Source: Alphaproteobacteria bacterium (GTDB taxonomy: Bacteria; Pseudomonadota; Alphaproteobacteria; Caulobacterales; Maricaulaceae). Taken from it: DNA of 64,000 nucleotides. Shown here in pieces: positions 18,373 through 27,145 of this stretch (positions are counted from its first letter, which is position 1; the number at the start of each line of letters is the position of its first letter). Position numbers and translations under genes: made by a program. The DNA lies in assembly GCA_016124665.1 (NCBI GenBank), contig WGNH01000011.1:62001-126000 (forward strand), written 5' to 3'. Under the pieces are notes generated by a model. It searched no databases and was not told where the DNA came from. It saw only the letters and a list, made by a program, of their open reading frames with translations.

Positions 18373-18526
18373 GCCGCTCTCCCTCAAGTACGGGATGAAA
18401 GCTACCACCGGATTCGAGAGGAGGGTTTCACATTGATGTGAGATCGGGTGCGGCCGCTCTTGCATCAAGGCTCGACACGGGCGCGTATTCGCGGCCATGC
18501 TGTCCTCACACAAGCAGGGGGCGCTC

Positions 18527-19324
18527 ATGGAATTCACCGGGAAAATTGCCATCGTTACAGGCGGTGCGGGCGGGATTGGCGCTGCGGCGGCGCGCGAGTT
18601 TCACAAGCGCGGGGCGCAGGTGGCCTGCTGTGATCTTGATGGCGCGGCAGCGGACACGGTCGCGAAGGCATGCGGCGGGTTCGGCAAGCGCGTCAATGTT
18701 GCCGATGAAGGCGAGATGGCGGTCTTCATCACCGAGGTCGAGCGCGAAATGGGCCCGGTGGATATCTTCTACGCCAATGCCGGGGTCGGTTATACGGACG
18801 GACCCAATGGCGGTGCCGCAGGAGCACCCAATTCAAACTGGGAAAAGGCTTGGCAGATCAATGTCATGCACGGCGTCTATGCGGCGCGGCATGTGCTGCC
18901 CGGCATGACGAAACGCGGCTCGGGTGCCTTCCTGATCACGGCGTCTGCGGCGGGTCTGCTCGCCCAGATCGGCGATGCCGCCTATTCCGCCACCAAGGCG
19001 GCGGCGATCTCGGTCGCCGAAAGCATTGCCATCAGTCATGGCGATGACGGCATACAGGCGCATGCTGTCTGTCCGCAATATGTGAAAACCAACATGACCA
19101 AGGATCTGCCCGAAGTGATGACCTCGGTCGATGGCATGATCAGCGCCGAAGATGCCGCGCGGACCATTGCGGACGGGGTCGAGAAAAATGACTTCCTGAT
19201 CCTCACCCATCCGGTGGTCGCTGATCACTTCGCCAAGAAAGCGGGTGACCGCAATCGCTGGCTCGGCGGCATGCGCAAGCTGCGCCGCATGCTGATGGAG
19301 ATGAATGGCGGGCGGGTGGTTTAG
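18527..19324 (+). CDS. SDR-family oxidoreductase
   Basis: 265-residue short-chain dehydrogenase/reductase. Cofactor motif TGGAGGIGAAAA follows MEFTGKIAIV, with NAG as YANAGVG, and the active site YSATKAA is preceded by the catalytic Ser in ITASAAG. An acidic residue at the end of strand 2 (CDLDG) suggests NAD+ preference. Substrate unknown. Start 18527 is favoured for fold integrity; 18497 is possible. Its stop interlocks with that of pgeF on the other strand. Confidence 0.85.
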   Translation: MEFTGKIAIVTGGAGGIGAAAAREFHKRGAQVACCDLDGAAADTVAKACGGFGKRVNVADEGEMAVFITEVEREMGPVDIFYANAGVGYTDGPNGGAAGAPNSNWEKAWQINVMHGVYAARHVLPGMTKRGSGAFLITASAAGLLAQIGDAAYSATKAAAISVAESIAISHGDDGIQAHAVCPQYVKTNMTKDLPEVMTSVDGMISAEDAARTIADGVEKNDFLILTHPVVADHFAKKAGDRNRWLGGMRKLRRMLMEMNGGRVV

Positions 19325-20082
19325 ACCAACCCGATCACGCCGGCCTGACCGCCGAAGGGGCCGCCTTTTGCGCGGCGGCAGGAGAAAAGGGTGTCATCAG
19401 CAAAGGTGCAGGCATCCGACACCCAGATCGCGTCCGGTAACACACCCGCTTCGATCAACTGACGCCTGACAGCGCCTGCATTGTCCAGCTTGCCACCACC
19501 TTCGGCATCGCGCGGGCCGATGATCCCCTGCGTGTCGCCAAACAGGGAGCCGAATTGTTCAATCACTTCCGGTCCGACGCGGTAATGCGCCGGGCTGATG
19601 GACGGGCCGATGGCGGCCTGGATCTTGTCCGGGCGGGTGCCATAGGCGGCGTTCATGGACTCCAGCGTATGACGGGCAATCTCCTGCACCGTGCCGCGCC
19701 AGCCGGAATGGACGGCTGCGATGGCGCGGTTTTCAGCGTCAAAGATAAGCAGCGGGACGCAATCAGCAGTCTGAACGGCGAGGCCCATGCCCGGCACATC
19801 GGTCATCATCGCATCGCCCTCACCGGCGGCGCCATTGGCGGGAGCGGCATCTACGCGCAGCACTGTGTTGCCGTGGACCTGCTTTGCGAAGACCAGGGAT
19901 TTGAGCCCCAGAGCGGCCTTCACGCGGGCGCGGTTTTCTTCCACCGCGCCTTCGGCCTCTCCATCACGGCGCGAGAGGTTGAGGCTCTCGAATGCGCCCG
20001 TGGACACGCCTCCTTCGCGGGTGGTGAAGGCGTGGACCAGACCGTCCTGTTTCAGATTCGGTGCGGAGATGAAACCTACCAT
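19321..20082 (-). CDS. pgeF: Peptidoglycan editing factor PgeF (YfiH/laccase domain)
   Basis: 253 residues of the DUF152/YfiH family. Metal-site signatures are KQVHGNTVLRVD, QTADCVPLLIFD and AVHSGWRGTVQEIA, followed by AIGPSISPAHYRVG. In E. coli PgeF prevents L-Ser mis-incorporation into the peptidoglycan stem; related enzymes act as adenosine deaminase/phosphorylase. The start lies 7 bases inside selO, so the two are coupled. Confidence 0.93.
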   Translation of the reverse strand: MVGFISAPNLKQDGLVHAFTTREGGVSTGAFESLNLSRRDGEAEGAVEENRARVKAALGLKSLVFAKQVHGNTVLRVDAAPANGAAGEGDAMMTDVPGMGLAVQTADCVPLLIFDAENRAIAAVHSGWRGTVQEIARHTLESMNAAYGTRPDKIQAAIGPSISPAHYRVGPEVIEQFGSLFGDTQGIIGPRDAEGGGKLDNAGAVRRQLIEAGVLPDAIWVSDACTFADDTLFSCRRAKGGPFGGQAGVIGLV

Positions 20083-21506
20083 TCACCACCCTCCTCCGGC
20101 AAAAACCCGATGCGGCCGCGCCCCAGATCATAGCCGGCGCGCGCCTGTGCAATATCGTCCAGCAGGCCGTGCAGCGTTGACCAGTCATCGCGCTCGTGGA
20201 TGGGCGCAAAGGCGGACTCCATGGTCTCGATCGTCATATGGACCGGGTTTTCGCGCGCGAAATAAGCATGGCCGAGGCGCTCCGGACGGACGGGCGTGTG
20301 ATCCGCGAACAAATCTGCAAAGGCCGCATATTCCGGCCCGGAATAATCGCGCGGCGCGGCCATGATGCGTTCGGTATTATTCGTGAAATGGTCAAAGAAC
20401 ACTGCTTCAAATGGCAATTGGCTGGCCGAGAGGAAAGCCAGAAACGCCTTCACCATGTCTTCGGAATTGTCCTGCACCGCCACACCCAGACGCGCGCAGA
20501 AAGCTTTCGTCATCTCCGCCGTATAGGCGTCCGGGAAGGTGTTGAGCACATCTATAATCTGGTCCTTGTCGCCCACCGGCAGTAGCGCGACCGCGAGCTG
20601 TTGCAGCGCCCAGAAGACGGCTTCGGGCTGGCGCGCATAGGCATAGAGCCCGCTCTCGTCGAAATAGGCGGCGGTAAAGCCCGGCTTGTAGGTTGGTAAA
20701 AACCGCCAGGGGCCATAGTCGAAACTCTCGCCGGTGACGTTCAGATTATCGGTATTGAGCACGCCATGCACAAAACCCGCTGCCATCCATTGCGCCGCCA
20801 GACGGGCCGACGCCGCACAGACTTTTTCAAGGAAGCGTGCGGTCTTCTCCGGGCCTTCAAGGCCGGACAGGTTCGGGTAATAGCTGGCGATCGCGTGATC
20901 GATCAGGGCCTCGATCCTGCCGGGCGCGTTCTCATAGGCATGGCGCTGGAATGTGCCGAAACGGACATGGGAATGCTGCAGGCGTGTCATCACCGCCCCA
21001 CGTGCGGGCGAAGGTTCATCATGACGGGCGAGCTGGTCACCCGTCTCGAACACGCAAAAGGCTTTCGAGGTATAGACGCCCAGTGCTTCGAGCATTTCCG
21101 CGGCGAGCATTTCCCGTACCGCGCCTTTCAGCGTCAGACGGCCATCGCCAGTACGCGACCACGGCGTCTGGCCGGATCCCTTGGTGCCGAAATCCAGCAA
21201 GCGGCCGGCCGGATCGCGCATCTGGGCATAGAGAAAGCCGCGGCCATCGCCGATCTGCGGATTATAGTGACGGAATTGGTGACCGTGATAACGCATGGCC
21301 AGAGGCGCATGGGGATAGCCTGCCAGCGGGTCAAAGCGGCCAAAATGACCGGCGATTTGCTCCGGCAAGAGATCGCCGAGGCCTATTTCATCCGCCCAGC
21401 GCCTGTTCCACCAGCGCAGCCGGAGGCCGGGGAAATCGGCCGGTTCGACCGCGTCGGCGAAATCGGGCCCCAGAAGCGCAAAGGCGGATTCCGGCGTGAA
21501 GCTCAT
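20076..21506 (-). CDS. selO: Protein adenylyltransferase SelO
   Basis: 476-residue pseudokinase-fold AMPylase. Signatures: RYHGHQFRHYNPQIGDGRG, GTKGSGQTPWSRTGDGRLTLKG and VHGVLNTDNLNVTGESFDYGP, the last carrying the Asn and Asp that bind magnesium. In E. coli SelO AMPylates redox proteins. The family often ends with a conserved CysxxCys; here the C-terminus is RGRIGFLPEEGGEW and shows no such pair. Overlaps the downstream pgeF by 7 bases and the upstream esterase by 4. Confidence 0.94.
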   Translation of the reverse strand: MSFTPESAFALLGPDFADAVEPADFPGLRLRWWNRRWADEIGLGDLLPEQIAGHFGRFDPLAGYPHAPLAMRYHGHQFRHYNPQIGDGRGFLYAQMRDPAGRLLDFGTKGSGQTPWSRTGDGRLTLKGAVREMLAAEMLEALGVYTSKAFCVFETGDQLARHDEPSPARGAVMTRLQHSHVRFGTFQRHAYENAPGRIEALIDHAIASYYPNLSGLEGPEKTARFLEKVCAASARLAAQWMAAGFVHGVLNTDNLNVTGESFDYGPWRFLPTYKPGFTAAYFDESGLYAYARQPEAVFWALQQLAVALLPVGDKDQIIDVLNTFPDAYTAEMTKAFCARLGVAVQDNSEDMVKAFLAFLSASQLPFEAVFFDHFTNNTERIMAAPRDYSGPEYAAFADLFADHTPVRPERLGHAYFARENPVHMTIETMESAFAPIHERDDWSTLHGLLDDIAQARAGYDLGRGRIGFLPEEGGEW

Positions 21507-22426
21507 GCCGTCAGACCGGCGCGCAAGGCTTCGGCCGCCAGCCGCACCTGCTTGTCCGCGCCGATGGCCACGCGCGTCATGTTGAAAAAGCCGTGCGGGA
21601 GGCCTTTTGAAAGGTGATAGCTGACCTTCACACCGGCGGCCTGAAGCCGGTCGCGATAGGCCTGCCCCTCATCGAATAGCGGGTCGAGCTCGGCGGCGGC
21701 GATATGGGCCGGCGGCAGGCCGGTCAGATCGGTTTCAAACAGCGGCGAGATGCGTGGATCCATCGGATCGGTTTCGCCGCAATAAGTGTCGCGGATCCAG
21801 TCCAGGGCATTGGCTGACAGCATATGGCCTTCCAGCATTTTCGGCTTGATCTTGCGGGCTTCGGCCAGTTGCAGCAGGGGATAGATGAGGAGCTGGAAAC
21901 GGATACGGCCGCGGCGCGCCTGCGCGATGGCGGCAGCCAGTCCCCCGCCTGCCGAATCGCCGGCCACGGCCAGGCGGTCCGGGTCAGCCCCCAGCTCATC
22001 CGCGCCCTCTCCGGCGGCCCAGTCCAAAGCGGCCAGACAATCCTCATAAGCCGCCGGGAAAGGGCATTCCGGTGCCAGGCGGTAATCGACGGCCAGCAGA
22101 CGGCATTCCGATTGCGCGGCAAGCCGCTGGGCCATGCGGTGATGGCTCTCCAGATCGCCGAAAACATAGCCTCCGCCATGGAAGAAAACCGTCAGTGGGG
22201 CCGGGACATTGGTAACTTCCGGCACATAGAGGCGGGCCGGAATATCTCCGGCCGGTCCGGGAATGACAAGGTCACGGACTTCGGCGACGTCCGGCGGCGA
22301 TGTCTCCATGACCGGGACCAGTTTGCGCAGGGCGGCCCGGCCATTGCGGGCACTGGTATCAGGGGCGAAGGGATCGCTCAGACCGGCGCGGGAGATCAGG
22401 TCAGACCAGTTGAATGAATTTGCCAT
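21503..22426 (-). CDS. HSL-type alpha/beta hydrolase (esterase)
   Basis: 307-residue esterase of the hormone-sensitive-lipase family. Oxyanion motif HGGGYVFGD, nucleophile motif GDSAGG, acid in ELDPLFDEG and His in GLPHGF are all present in order. It hydrolyses short acyl esters; natural substrate unknown. First gene of an overlapping trio with selO and pgeF. Confidence 0.92.
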   Translation of the reverse strand: MANSFNWSDLISRAGLSDPFAPDTSARNGRAALRKLVPVMETSPPDVAEVRDLVIPGPAGDIPARLYVPEVTNVPAPLTVFFHGGGYVFGDLESHHRMAQRLAAQSECRLLAVDYRLAPECPFPAAYEDCLAALDWAAGEGADELGADPDRLAVAGDSAGGGLAAAIAQARRGRIRFQLLIYPLLQLAEARKIKPKMLEGHMLSANALDWIRDTYCGETDPMDPRISPLFETDLTGLPPAHIAAAELDPLFDEGQAYRDRLQAAGVKVSYHLSKGLPHGFFNMTRVAIGADKQVRLAAEALRAGLTA

Positions 22427-22466
22427 GCGCAGGAATTAGGCGCGGCGGGCCGGATGTGCAATCACC

Positions 22467-22691
22467 CTAGTGAAGTGTGACCTCGGTATCGCGCTCCAGA
22501 CGTCCTGCCAGCGCATCTTCCACCACCGATTTCAGCGCCCGCCAGGCATCGGCGCGCTGATCATCCCCGGCCTCTTCCATCTCGCCGACGGCCAGATCGG
22601 CATAGCCCAGCGCCTTGGCGCCATGGCGGTCAACCAGCAGGAAGGCGAGGGAAAGCATGTCGGCGGGGGTGATGTGGCTGGCTATGGTCAT
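22467..22691 (-). CDS. Small conserved-type hypothetical protein
   Basis: 74 residues from ATG 22691 (MTIASHITPADML), acidic and helical, no signal peptide or membrane segment. The pattern LVDRHGAKALGYADLAVGEM suggests a short helical domain, but I do not recognise a named family. The track start at 22736 adds 15 residues that look non-coding. It stands alone between the esterase operon and a DUF924 gene. Confidence 0.6.
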   Translation of the reverse strand: MTIASHITPADMLSLAFLLVDRHGAKALGYADLAVGEMEEAGDDQRADAWRALKSVVEDALAGRLERDTEVTLH

Positions 22692-22825
22692 GGTCTGATC
22701 CGGCTCCGGTCTCGGGATTGGCCCGGAGCCACGCAAGCGGCGCGCCAGTCCCGGATTCCTTTCGGAGACGTATTTTCAATAACTTGGCTGAATGCAGCCT
22801 GACCGGAAACGGGCCAGCTTTGCCG

Positions 22826-23410
22826 TCAGGTCTTTTCTGCCGGACGTTTCGTGCCGGGTGCGTAGCCGCCGCCCTCGAGATAGGCGATCTCGTCCGGGGT
22901 CGAGTTCCGGCCCAGTGCTTCATTGCGATAGGGAAAGCGTCCGAATTTGGCGATCACATCGCGGTGCATCCGGGCGTGATGGAGGTTGGTATTGCCCTCC
23001 GGCATGCGCGTGGCAAAAAGCTCGATGGTCTTTTCCTGATCGGCCAGGTCTTCAGAATGCATGAAGGGCATGTAGACAAAGGACCGCCGCGCTTCCGGCA
23101 ATTCCATGTCAAAGCCCTTATCCATCATCGCCTGCGCGATCTCGCGGGCCTTGGCATCGAAGGCGAAGGCCTTGCCCGAACCGCGCCAGACATTGCGCGT
23201 GAACTGGTCAAACAGGAGCAGAAGCGCCAGCCCGCCTTCGGCGGTCTCCATCCAGGGATGGCCGCCGTCCTTTACCCGCCTGGCCTCGGCCTCGATGACA
23301 CTGGCGAACTGACGGCGTATGCGGGCATCAAATTCCGGCGTGGAGACGAAGTGGAGCTTCGGATCGGTGTCCTCGAACCAGAAACGGAGAATATCGGCGG
23401 GTTGGGTCAT
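22826..23410 (-). CDS. DUF924 family protein
   Basis: 194 residues, all-helical TPR-like family DUF924. Signatures: ILRFWF at the N-terminus, LLLLFDQFTRNVWRGSGKAFAFDAKAREIA, FVYMPFMHSEDLADQE and a C-terminal FGRFPYRNEALGR. Function unknown; cytoplasmic. Upstream on the same strand is the repeat region beside tRNA-Leu, so any promoter lies within or next to these repeats. Confidence 0.92.
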   Translation of the reverse strand: MTQPADILRFWFEDTDPKLHFVSTPEFDARIRRQFASVIEAEARRVKDGGHPWMETAEGGLALLLLFDQFTRNVWRGSGKAFAFDAKAREIAQAMMDKGFDMELPEARRSFVYMPFMHSEDLADQEKTIELFATRMPEGNTNLHHARMHRDVIAKFGRFPYRNEALGRNSTPDEIAYLEGGGYAPGTKRPAEKT

Positions 23411-23502
23411 GGAATGAAGTCTAAGGTGCGCTGCGGACGAGGCAATAGCTCGAAATGCCGAAGCTCGAGCGGCGAGCGCAAATCAGGTTTTCAAGCTGAA
23501 AC

Positions 23503-23593
23503 GTGGTGGTCCGCCTCCGCCAAGGCTACGGCGCGACAGCCTCCGCTCGAATTCCATGAGCTGGCTTGCCCAGCCGAAGCTCGCGCAGCGAGC
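23503..23593 (+). repeat. Intergenic direct repeat, copy 1
   Basis: Starts GTGGTGGTCCGCCTCCGCC, continues AAGGCTACGGCGCGACAGCC and ends with the palindrome GCTCGC-GCA-GCGAGC. The second copy begins 118 bases later. The internal 30 bases are less conserved than both ends. With copy 2 it fills the 305-base gap between the DUF924 gene and tRNA-Leu. Confidence 0.85.
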
Positions 23594-23620
23594 ATCAATA
23601 GCCGATTTCCAAACGGGTAT

Positions 23621-23709
23621 GTGGTTGTCCGCCTCCGCCAAGGCTACGGCGCGACAGCCTTCGCTCGAATTGAAGGCGGGCTTGCCGAGCCGAAGCTCGC
23701 GCAGCGAGC
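23621..23709 (+). repeat. Intergenic direct repeat, copy 2
   Basis: Same elements as copy 1 with a 2-base length change. Its terminal palindrome GCTCGC-GCA-GCGAGC ends six bases beyond the tRNA-Leu 3' end, where on the minus strand it could fold as a hairpin directly behind the tRNA. Confidence 0.85.
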
Positions 23710-23715
23710 GAAGGC

Positions 23716-23800
23716 TGGTGCCCCTGGCCCGAATCGAACGGGCACTTCCGAAGAAACCGGATTTTGAATCCGGCGCGTCTACCAGTTCCGCCACAGGGGC
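23716..23800 (-). tRNA. tRNA-Leu (anticodon CAA)
   Basis: Minus-strand cloverleaf with long variable arm: acceptor GCCCCTG/CAGGGGC, anticodon stem CCGGA/TCCGG around loop TTCAAAA (anticodon CAA, codon TTG), variable arm TTTCTTCGGAAG, T-loop TTCGATT, and encoded CCA. Confidence 0.95.
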
Positions 23801-23900
23801 AATCCCGAGCAGGCGCGGAAACTGCCTTCACTTGCCGCGAAATTCAATAGCGGCGCGCTGAAGGCTCGCATTGGATCGCAGATCACTCTAAACGGCGGTT

Positions 23901-24539
23901 ATGCGTGTTGATTCAGACCCCATCCCTGACGCTCCCGAAGGCCTCGTCGCCCGGCTGGTGCGTATTGGCGAAAGCGCACCGGAAAGCGGACTTTCCCTGA
24001 GCGAATTCATGGAAGCGCTGGGCGAGCGCGCCTTCGGCATCTTGCTGTTTGCCTTTGCTATTCCGGTCTGCATCCCCTTTCTCTACGGCATTCCGCAAGT
24101 GCTCTCCCTGCCCATGATGGCGCTGGCCTTCCAGATGGCAGCGGGACGCGGGGAACCATGGGTGCCGGTGAAATTCCGTGCCCGGCGGATGGAGAAGCGC
24201 GGCCTGGAGAAAATGGGCCGCCAGGCGAAGCGCTGGTTCGGCTGGATCGAAGCGATTGCCCGACCGCGACTGCTCTTCCTCTCCGGCCCGGCCGGCGAGC
24301 GGGTTGTGGGCGGCGTGTTTTGTCTGTTCTGCGCGTCGATCCTAGTGCCCCTGCCGCTGACCAATTCAACGCCGGGGATTGCAGTGGCGATTGCCTCGCT
24401 CGGCCTGATCACACGCGACGGCTTGCTGATCCTCGCCGGGCTGGTGCTCGGCCTCGTCTGGATCACGATACTGGTCGTCGGCGGTCCGGCCCTGATCTAT
24501 GCGCTGATCGAGTGGGGTCGCGGCTTTGTGAACAGCTAG
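23901..24539 (+). CDS. ExoD family exopolysaccharide-related membrane protein
   Basis: 212 residues of the ExoD family, named from a Sinorhizobium gene affecting exopolysaccharide and alkaline tolerance. The N-terminal ALGERAFGILLFAFAIPVC, then SLPMMALAFQM and LPLTNSTPGIAVAIASLGL are family features; four to five membrane segments. Biochemical role unknown. Starts 100 bases after tRNA-Leu, pointing away from it. Confidence 0.9.
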   Translation: MRVDSDPIPDAPEGLVARLVRIGESAPESGLSLSEFMEALGERAFGILLFAFAIPVCIPFLYGIPQVLSLPMMALAFQMAAGRGEPWVPVKFRARRMEKRGLEKMGRQAKRWFGWIEAIARPRLLFLSGPAGERVVGGVFCLFCASILVPLPLTNSTPGIAVAIASLGLITRDGLLILAGLVLGLVWITILVVGGPALIYALIEWGRGFVNS

Positions 24540-24600
24540 CGGCGGGCTGCGGCGCATTGCGCGCTTTTCGTCTGGCCCGTCGCGCATTAGTGTCTGGGCG

Positions 24601-25110
24601 ATGAACATGATCACATCCCTCCTGACCGCCCAGCGCTGGCCGTTTCTGGCGGCGCTGGCCTCGGCGCTGATCCTCGGCGGTGCGTATTTCTTCCAGTATG
24701 TGCTGGGCTATGATCCGTGCGCGCTCTGCTATGACCAGCGCCATATCCACAAGGCGGTGATTGGCGTGGGCCTGATTGGCGGGCTGGCGCTGACGCAAAA
24801 GCCGGTTCGGCCCTACGCGATGTGGATCTGCCTCGTGATCGGCGCGATCTTTGTCTATTCGGCCGGGTTCGCCTTCTGGCATGCCGGGATTGAATATGAC
24901 TGGTGGGACGGTCCGTCGACCTGCACCGCCGGGGCGAGCGTCAATCTGTCGACCGCTGATCTCCTGTCGGTGCTCGATGGCGGCGGACCGGTGGTGTTGT
25001 GCGATGAAGCGGCCTGGACGCTGCTGGGCATTTCCATGGCCGGATACAATGCGCTGATGTCGGCGGGACTGGCCGCAGCCTCTGTCTATATCGGGATCAG
25101 GCGCAAATGA
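24601..25110 (+). CDS. dsbB: DsbB-type disulfide bond formation protein
   Basis: 169 residues, four membrane segments. The first redox pair is Cys40-Cys43 (DPCALCYDQR), the quinone-proximal CxxC. The second periplasmic loop has a Cys in PSTCTAGA and another in VVLCDEA, matching the DsbB pair. It reoxidises DsbA using quinone. Overlaps coq7 by 4 bases, an apt partner because Coq7 makes ubiquinone. Confidence 0.9.
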   Translation: MNMITSLLTAQRWPFLAALASALILGGAYFFQYVLGYDPCALCYDQRHIHKAVIGVGLIGGLALTQKPVRPYAMWICLVIGAIFVYSAGFAFWHAGIEYDWWDGPSTCTAGASVNLSTADLLSVLDGGGPVVLCDEAAWTLLGISMAGYNALMSAGLAAASVYIGIRRK

Positions 25111-25673
25111 GCCGCGCACCGCGCCCGCCCCTGCCTGGCCGCAAGGCCGATGAAGGCCGCATCGCCGGGATGATCCGCGTCGATCAGGCCGGGGAATATG
25201 GCGCGGTGGCGATCTATGAAGGTCAGCTGGCGGTGTTCGGGAAAGTCCCGTCAAAGGTGCGCATCGCCAACCAGCTGCGCCATATGGCGGAAGACGAGCA
25301 GGCGCATCTGGACGCGTTTGACGGATTCATCCGCACGCGCGGTGTGCGCCCGACCGCACTGATGCCGGTCTGGAAAATTGCCGGACGGACGCTGGGCGTT
25401 GCGACCGCACTGATGGGCGAGAAAGCCGCCCATGCCTGCACCGAGGCCGTCGAAACAGTGATCGAGGGCCATTATACCGGCCAGATTGCCGAGCTGGAGA
25501 CCGCAGGCGAGGACGAACTGGCCACCCGCTTCACACAGTTCCGCGACGAGGAAGTCGCGCACAAGGAGCTGGCCGTGGATGAAGGCGCGAAAGAGGCGTT
25601 CGGCTATCCGCTGCTGTCAAAGCTGATTGAAGCGGGTTGCCGCACGGCAATTGGCATTACGATGAAAATCTAG
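25107..25673 (+). CDS. coq7: Demethoxyubiquinone hydroxylase (Coq7 family)
   Basis: 188-residue di-iron hydroxylase of ubiquinone synthesis. Iron ligands follow the Coq7 pattern: VDQAGEYGA (Glu), AEDEQAHLDAF (Glu and His), VETVIEGHY (Glu) and RDEEVAHKELA (Glu, Glu, His). It hydroxylates 2-octaprenyl-3-methyl-6-methoxy-benzoquinol. Coupled to dsbB. Its stop interlocks with that of the HNH gene. Confidence 0.93.
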   Translation: MSRAPRPPLPGRKADEGRIAGMIRVDQAGEYGAVAIYEGQLAVFGKVPSKVRIANQLRHMAEDEQAHLDAFDGFIRTRGVRPTALMPVWKIAGRTLGVATALMGEKAAHACTEAVETVIEGHYTGQIAELETAGEDELATRFTQFRDEEVAHKELAVDEGAKEAFGYPLLSKLIEAGCRTAIGITMKI

Positions 25674-26233
25674 CGCTCCAGCTCGGTATCCCAGTAGAGA
25701 TAGTCCAGCCAGCTGGCGTGGAGGTATTTCGGCGGGAAGCGGCGGCCCTGCGCCTGCAATTGATGCATGTTCGGGCGGATCGGCTTTGGCTGGTTCATGC
25801 CGGCCTGCCGGGGCGTGCGCCCCCCTTTCTTCAGATTGCAGGGCGAACAGGCGGCGACGATATTTTCCCAGGAAGTATCGCCACCCTGCGAACGCGGCAC
25901 GACGTGATCGAAAGTCAGATCGTCTACCCTGTCGCGGCCGCAATAGACGCATTTGAAGCCATCGCGCAGCCAGACATTATAGCGGGTGAAGGCCGGTGCG
26001 CGGTTGTGGGTGACATATTCATGCAGCGCGACGACAGACGGGGCGTGCATTTCCATCGACGGTGAATGGATGAGGTCGTCGTAATTGGACACCACGGTGA
26101 CGCGTTCTAGGAAGACATTCTTGACGGCCTCCTGCCAGCTCCACACCGAAAGCGGCCAGTAGGACAGGGGCTGATAGTCCGCATTGAGGACCAGACAGGG
26201 CCAGCCCGACGGGGCCTTATCAAGCACTTGCAT
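25670..26233 (-). CDS. HNH endonuclease
   Basis: 187 residues. A zinc-ribbon HNH domain occupies the middle: CVYCGR, then LTFDHVVPRSQGG, NIVAACSPCN. This architecture, with N-terminal VLNADYQPLSYWPLSVWSWQEA, is a single-copy chromosomal HNH protein of alphaproteobacteria, of unknown role. The start 26233 (MQVLDKAPSG) is preferred over the track start because homologous N-termini begin near VLNADY. Confidence 0.88.
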   Translation of the reverse strand: MQVLDKAPSGWPCLVLNADYQPLSYWPLSVWSWQEAVKNVFLERVTVVSNYDDLIHSPSMEMHAPSVVALHEYVTHNRAPAFTRYNVWLRDGFKCVYCGRDRVDDLTFDHVVPRSQGGDTSWENIVAACSPCNLKKGGRTPRQAGMNQPKPIRPNMHQLQAQGRRFPPKYLHASWLDYLYWDTELER

Positions 26234-26420
26234 GACGCCCTCCCGTGTTGCGGGCGGAGCCGGTTCCGTGCCTATGCCAATCAAAAATCCTGAACACACA
26301 CCTCCCTGTCCGGCGATGCGGCGGGATTCTCAGCGAATCACGCCGATAACCGTGTTGGTCAATTTATACCGCCTTAGACGTAACACGCCTATGACGCAGG
26401 CGTTAACCTTTTCGCAGGAC

Positions 26421-27080
26421 TCAGGCGTAAGCGCCGGAAAAGGCCTTGCCCAGAAAACGGCCGCCGATTTCCAGCCCGTCCGGGCCGATGCCATGCGGAA
26501 TGCCCGGCGAGATATGCCACTGGCAGGACGCGCCGGCCTCGCACAGGCCCTGTGCGGCATCGAACATCATGCCCAGCGGCAGCACATCGTCCCGGTCCCC
26601 GTGAACGAGCTGAATCGGCGGGCGGGAGCGGATCTGCTCCTTCAGAGTCATCCGGCTGGGCATGGCCCCGGAATAGCCCAGGATTCCAGCCAAGCTTGGT
26701 GCGCGCCGCAGGCCGCAATGCAAGGCCATCATCGTGCCCTGCGAAAACCCGACAAGCGCCGCATCCCCCGGGGTCAGACCATAGCGGGCGATTTCCTGGT
26801 CGATGAAGGCATCGAGAACCGGGGCGGCGGATTCCACACCGCGATTGGTTTCCTGCGGGTCCAGCCGCGTGATCGGAAACCATTGATAGCCATTGGGTGC
26901 GCCCGGCACCGGTTGCGGCGCATTCGGCGCCACGAATTGCACATGCGGCAAATCCTGCGCCCACTGGCCGGCCAGGCCGATCAGATCCTCGCCATTGGCT
27001 CCATAGCCATGCACGAGAATGGCGAGCTTGCGCGGGCGTTGGCCGTTTACAGGCGGTTGTCTGGGTCCGTCGATCATCAT
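26421..27080 (-). CDS. Phospholipase/carboxylesterase-type alpha/beta hydrolase
   Basis: 219 residues, the small-esterase family. The oxyanion region LVHGYGANGEDL, nucleophile GFSQGTMMAL, Asp in HGDRDDVLP and His in GIPHGI make a complete triad. It hydrolyses carboxylic esters or lysophospholipids. Cytoplasmic. Divergent from gluQRS across a 65-base gap. Confidence 0.92.
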   Translation of the reverse strand: MMIDGPRQPPVNGQRPRKLAILVHGYGANGEDLIGLAGQWAQDLPHVQFVAPNAPQPVPGAPNGYQWFPITRLDPQETNRGVESAAPVLDAFIDQEIARYGLTPGDAALVGFSQGTMMALHCGLRRAPSLAGILGYSGAMPSRMTLKEQIRSRPPIQLVHGDRDDVLPLGMMFDAAQGLCEAGASCQWHISPGIPHGIGPDGLEIGGRFLGKAFSGAYA

Positions 27081-27145
27081 GGCGCGGACTATAGGGCGCG
27101 AATTGAGGACTTGAAGCGGGCAAGCGCAGGCGCGAAACAGGAGAC

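Noticed and set aside
23483-23794. ORFs on both strands across tRNA-Leu and the repeats
   Set aside because: Translations of a tRNA and palindromic repeats, of a kind often mis-called as proteins.
26384-26406. Hairpin ACGCCT/AGGCGT between the esterase and HNH genes as a terminator
   Set aside because: Short stem and no T-run on either strand.
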